DNA of 37,360 nt, from assembly GCA_024635605.1 (NCBI GenBank), contig JAGXIR010000090.1, forward strand, positions 1 to 37,360, given 5' to 3'. The notes under the pieces are model-generated. The model worked only from the letters and a program-made list of their open reading frames with translations. It was not told the origin of the DNA and did not search any database. Shown here in pieces: positions 35,309-37,360 of this stretch. A program made the translations under genes and the position numbers. The stretch is from Sunxiuqinia sp. GTDB taxonomy: Bacteria; Bacteroidota; Bacteroidia; Bacteroidales; Prolixibacteraceae. Positions within the stretch are counted from its first letter, which is position 1. Each line of letters opens with the position of its first letter.

Positions 35309-35374
35309 GTGTGAATAATGCAATACTTAATCAGAATTGTGTAACGCTTTTCGAGGCCAGTTAGCTCACCTTTG
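35309..35374 (+). promoter_or_regulatory. Putative AraC-type operator/promoter (site 3)
   Basis: Half-sites TAATGCAAT (35316-35324, diverged) and TTGTGTAAC (35337-35345) are 21 bp apart. The CTTTG core starts at 35370, again 33 bp from the second half-site start. The following AAGGTGAAAATA is shared with site 2. It lies 36 bases before the second CsbD-like gene. Confidence 0.65.
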
Positions 35375-35409
35375 TAAGGTGAAAATAGGGTAATTTGAAT
35401 TTTAAAAAG

Positions 35410-35598
35410 ATGACTGAAACAGGAGCAAACGGTAATTGGGAAAAAAGCAAAGACAAGCTTAAGCAAAAATTTGCAGACTTAACAAACAATGAGCAGACGC
35501 TTTTGGAAGGTAAAAAGGAGGAAGTGATTGCCAGGCTTCAGCTAAAACTTGGTAAAACAAAAGAAGAATTGCAAAAAATTATTACAAGACTTTTATGA
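35410..35598 (+). CDS. CsbD-like general stress protein, copy 2
   Basis: 62 residues from ATG 35410; an in-frame TTG at 35395 is less likely. The sequence NWEKSKDKLKQKFADLTNNEQTLLEGKKEEVIARLQLKLGKTKEELQKII keeps the classic CsbD order: a W near the N-terminus, KLKQKFADLT, GK and LGKTKEEL. It is closer to canonical CsbD than copy 1. The two copies share KLKQKFA.LT and the late EEL.KII helix, so they are old paralogues. It lies directly after operator site 3 and is the clearest candidate for control by the AraC-type protein. Role: probably a cytosolic stress protein of unknown mechanism. Confidence 0.85.
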   Translation: MTETGANGNWEKSKDKLKQKFADLTNNEQTLLEGKKEEVIARLQLKLGKTKEELQKIITRLL

Positions 35599-35776
35599 TC
35601 ATTAACACCTTTTACACCAATACAAATATGCATTTCAACCGAAAGTGACGCACGTGTCCGGCATTCTGGCCAACAGGTTGTTACACCAACGGAAAAAATT
35701 GCGAATTAATTGGTATCTGAAAAATTGAGTTACTTATAATCATTGCATTATTAATTATCATTTAAAAATAAAAATT

Positions 35777-36049
35777 ATGAATTCAGGAAATGTATTATTA
35801 ACCGTGTTGGCAGGCGCAGCCGCAGGAGCATTGGCAGGAGTTTTATTCGCACCACATAAAGGTAAAGTTACCCGCAAAAAAATAGCTAGGCAAAGTGAGG
35901 CTCTTACCGACGAAGTAAAAGTGAAAATCAACGAATTGATGAACGACCTCTCTAAAAGGGTTGAACAGGCAAAGGAAGATGTTTCGGAATTTGCTGAACA
36001 GAAATTGCACAAAACACATGCAACAAAAAAAGAGGTGACATCTGTTTAG
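35777..36049 (+). CDS. YtxH domain protein
   Basis: 90 residues. The N-terminal Gly/Ala-rich transmembrane helix (VLLTVLAGAAAGALAGVLFAPHKGKVTRKKIARQ) with the APxxG turn is the YtxH signature. It is followed by an amphipathic coiled-coil tail (VKVKINELMNDLSKRVEQAKEDVSEFAEQ) and a Lys/Thr-rich end. A membrane-anchored protein with its coiled coil in the cytosol; YtxH family members are stress-associated, with unknown function. It stands between the CsbD-like gene and the holin-X-like gene. A strong hairpin terminator follows it. Confidence 0.92.
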   Translation: MNSGNVLLTVLAGAAAGALAGVLFAPHKGKVTRKKIARQSEALTDEVKVKINELMNDLSKRVEQAKEDVSEFAEQKLHKTHATKKEVTSV

Positions 36050-36078
36050 AAAAAGAAAAATCATACACATCACAACTC

Positions 36079-36152
36079 TTGGGCCCGTGCCTGGAAACAT
36101 TAAACCTGAATACCTTCTATTTTACTGATTTCAGGCACGGGCCCAATTTTTT
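36079..36152 (+). terminator. Large-loop intrinsic terminator after the YtxH gene
   Basis: TTGGGCCCGTGCCTG (36079-36093) pairs perfectly with CAGGCACGGGCCCAA (36132-36146), followed by six T. The 38-base loop is unusually large, and the stem is very GC-rich for this region. Confidence 0.8.
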
Positions 36153-36180
36153 GATTTGAACAAATACGGTCATAGAAACC

Positions 36181-36522
36181 ATGGAAGACAATACGAATTT
36201 AATAGAATCGCTAATAGAAAGAGCTACTGACTACGGACAAACAAGCATTGAATTAGCAAAGCTAAAAGCCTTGGATCAAACGACACAAGTGATGTCATCA
36301 TTCCTTTCCAATGCTGTTGTCCTGATCATTATTTCGCTCTTTGTGCTTTTTCTGAATTTTGGATTGGCAATTTGGATTGGCCACATTCTGGGAGAAATCT
36401 ATTATGGCTTTTTTGCCGTGGCCGGATTTTATGGTATGACTGCAATTTTGGTCTATTTATTTATGCGTAAATGGATAAAAAGGACTGTTGGCAACACTTT
36501 TATTAAACAGGTGCTAAAATAA
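36181..36522 (+). CDS. Holin-X/DUF1469-like membrane protein
   Basis: 113 residues. An N-terminal amphipathic segment (NLIESLIERATDYGQTSIELAKLKALDQTTQ) precedes two transmembrane helices (AVVLIIISLFVLFLNFGLAIWIG and GFFAVAGFYGMTAILVYLFM) and a basic tail (RKWIKRTVGNTF). This plan and the SIELAKLKALD text match the putative superfamily III holin-X group (Pfam Phage_holin_3_6). Despite the name, chromosomal members are not phage genes, and no phage gene is near. It begins a tight plus-strand operon with the next two genes, with a six-base gap to the following ATG. Confidence 0.85.
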   Translation: MEDNTNLIESLIERATDYGQTSIELAKLKALDQTTQVMSSFLSNAVVLIIISLFVLFLNFGLAIWIGHILGEIYYGFFAVAGFYGMTAILVYLFMRKWIKRTVGNTFIKQVLK

Positions 36523-36528
36523 AACCCC

Positions 36529-36927
36529 ATGAAACCGATAACCACCACCGACGAACTTAAAAATGCCATTCACCTCCTGGAAACAGAGCACACACTTAAA
36601 GGACAGCAACTGAAGGAACAGTTACTGCTCACCTACGAGAGTTTAAAACCGGTCAACCTGATTAAAGGCGCATTGTCCGATGTCGCTTCATCGCCCTATT
36701 TGACCAATAATATTTTGGGGACGACCGTGGGACTGGCATCCGGATATCTCTCGAAAGTGATAATCGTTGCCGGGTCTGGCAGTAAGATCAGGAGGCTTTT
36801 GGGCTTGATCCTTCAGTTTGGCGTGACCAATGTGGTAGCACAACACGCTGGCACGATTAAATCAGTCGGTCAGTCTATTCTCCAACGTTTTCGCAGCAGT
36901 AAAGAAGCAAATCCTGAAACGCCGTGA
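36529..36927 (+). CDS. Hypothetical protein of the YtxH/holin-X neighbourhood
   Basis: 132 residues of unknown function. An N-terminal helical half (TTTDELKNAIHLLETEHTLKGQQLKEQLLLTYESLKPVNLIKGALSDV) precedes a moderately hydrophobic Gly-rich part (NNILGTTVGLASGYLSKVIIVAG) and a second weak hydrophobic segment. A basic tail ends it. It may be a peripheral or single-pass membrane protein. Between the holin-X-like gene and the AI-2E-type permease gene, it overlaps the latter's GTG by 4 bases and is co-translated with it. I know such genes from the same neighbourhood in other Bacteroidota but no named domain. Confidence 0.75.
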   Translation: MKPITTTDELKNAIHLLETEHTLKGQQLKEQLLLTYESLKPVNLIKGALSDVASSPYLTNNILGTTVGLASGYLSKVIIVAGSGSKIRRLLGLILQFGVTNVVAQHAGTIKSVGQSILQRFRSSKEANPETP

Positions 36928-37360
36928 AGGATAATGACAAAATACTGAAGCTTCCGTTTTATGCCAAAGCATCGTTGCTCTTAATCGGGCTGTATGTTTT
37001 TATCACCATGTTATCGATCGGACGAAGTATTATTGTCCCCTTGGTTTTCGCTGTTATCATTGCCATTGTCCTCCATCCTGTCGTCAACTTTTTTGTACGG
37101 ATGAGGATGAAAAGGGTCATCGCCATCATCATCACCATCTTCCTTACTTTTCTGATCGTCGCTTCCCTTGCAGCTCTGATCATATCGCGGATGAACCAGT
37201 TTGGGGAATCATGGCCCATCATGGTCGATCGGTTCACGGCTATGCTCAACGAAACCATCTCCAGATTATCAGTGTATACCGATATCAGTCCGGGAGTAAT
37301 CAATGAATACATTGAAAAGGGAAAAGATGAGATGCTCAACATCGGGAAAGCTGCCATTGG
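36924..37360 (+). CDS. AI-2E family transporter (TqsA/PerM type), 5' part
   Basis: The gene is cut by the window end and is not in the ORF track. It begins at GTG 36924, overlapping the stop of the preceding gene (GTGA). Visible are about 145 residues: a charged start (KDNDKILKLPFYAKAS), a helix LLLIGLYVFITML, then IIVPLVFAVIIAIVLHPVVNFFVRMRMKRVIAIIITIFLTFLIVASLAALIISRM. That is the standard N-terminal two-helix block of AI-2E/PerM permeases, with its P-L-x-F-A-x-x-I-A-x-x-L-x-P signature. A periplasmic-type segment (PIMVDRFTAMLNETISRL) follows. The family includes the AI-2 exporter TqsA, but most members have unknown substrates. It belongs to the operon starting at 36181. Confidence 0.88.
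   Translation, partial: MKDNDKILKLPFYAKASLLLIGLYVFITMLSIGRSIIVPLVFAVIIAIVLHPVVNFFVRMRMKRVIAIIITIFLTFLIVASLAALIISRMNQFGESWPIMVDRFTAMLNETISRLSVYTDISPGVINEYIEKGKDEMLNIGKAAI

Larger units (their letters stand above)
34951..35409. other. Intergenic region between the two CsbD-like genes
   Basis: About 460 bases. It holds the palindromic element at 35020-35110 and operator/promoter site 3 at 35309-35374. Between them (35111-35300) I see no ORF with coding character and no RNA gene. Confidence 0.5.

Noticed and set aside
36181-36522. Prophage holin
   Set aside because: The holin-X name is only a domain label; no phage structural, lysis or integrase genes are nearby.

Overview
The window looks like a chromosomal segment of a Bacteroidota bacterium, most plausibly a marine or sediment Marinilabiliales/Prolixibacteraceae-type organism. 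This is inferred from gene content and style: a short SerA with Lys at the usual catalytic His position, ComEC without a metallo-beta-lactamase domain, Bacteroidota-style AraC and hybrid-kinase proteins with ANKEL linker repeats, weak Shine-Dalgarno sequences and TAnnTTTG-like -7 boxes. No rRNA, tRNA or CRISPR was seen.

Region 1 (1-22.5 kb) is core housekeeping. It holds the 3' end of a Sua5/YrdC gene (+). A minus-strand run follows: ruvX, def, comEC, trkA and trkH (anti-recombination/rRNA processing, N-terminal Met deformylation, DNA uptake, K+ uptake). Next come a secreted His/Tyr-rich protein, the NAD-salvage pair pncB-pncA (-), an OsmC peroxidase (+), ppdK (-), clpB (+), a lone Hpt protein (-) and gcvT (+). 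A plus-strand serine block ends the region: comB-like phosphatase, serC, serA and a DUF1015 protein. Most of these units are separated by clear rho-independent terminators.

Region 2 (22.5-27.75 kb) is accessory. It has a secreted GH38-like protein with an altered active site and a complete IS1634-type insertion sequence with perfect 18-bp terminal inverted repeats.

Region 3 (27.75-37.36 kb) looks like a stress/envelope regulon. An AraC-type regulator, a PAS-PAS-HisKA-HATPase-REC-Hpt hybrid kinase and a stand-alone receiver form an operon. Downstream are a secreted small protein, four tiny membrane proteins (lmo0937-like, Thivi_2564-like and two unnamed), a GH130 protein, two CsbD-like proteins, a YtxH protein, a holin-X-like protein, a hypothetical protein and the start of an AI-2E-family permease.

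The most interesting signal is a shared upstream module before three of these units (27.77, 31.55 and 35.31 kb). It has two TTGTGTAA-like half-sites exactly 21 bp apart, with the second half-site exactly 33 bp upstream of a CTTTG -7 core. That geometry fits an AraC-family activator and suggests the regulator controls itself and the stress genes. A second structural signal is a ~96-bp inverted repeat (about 90% identical by eye) at 22.67 and 34.64 kb that brackets the whole accessory block.
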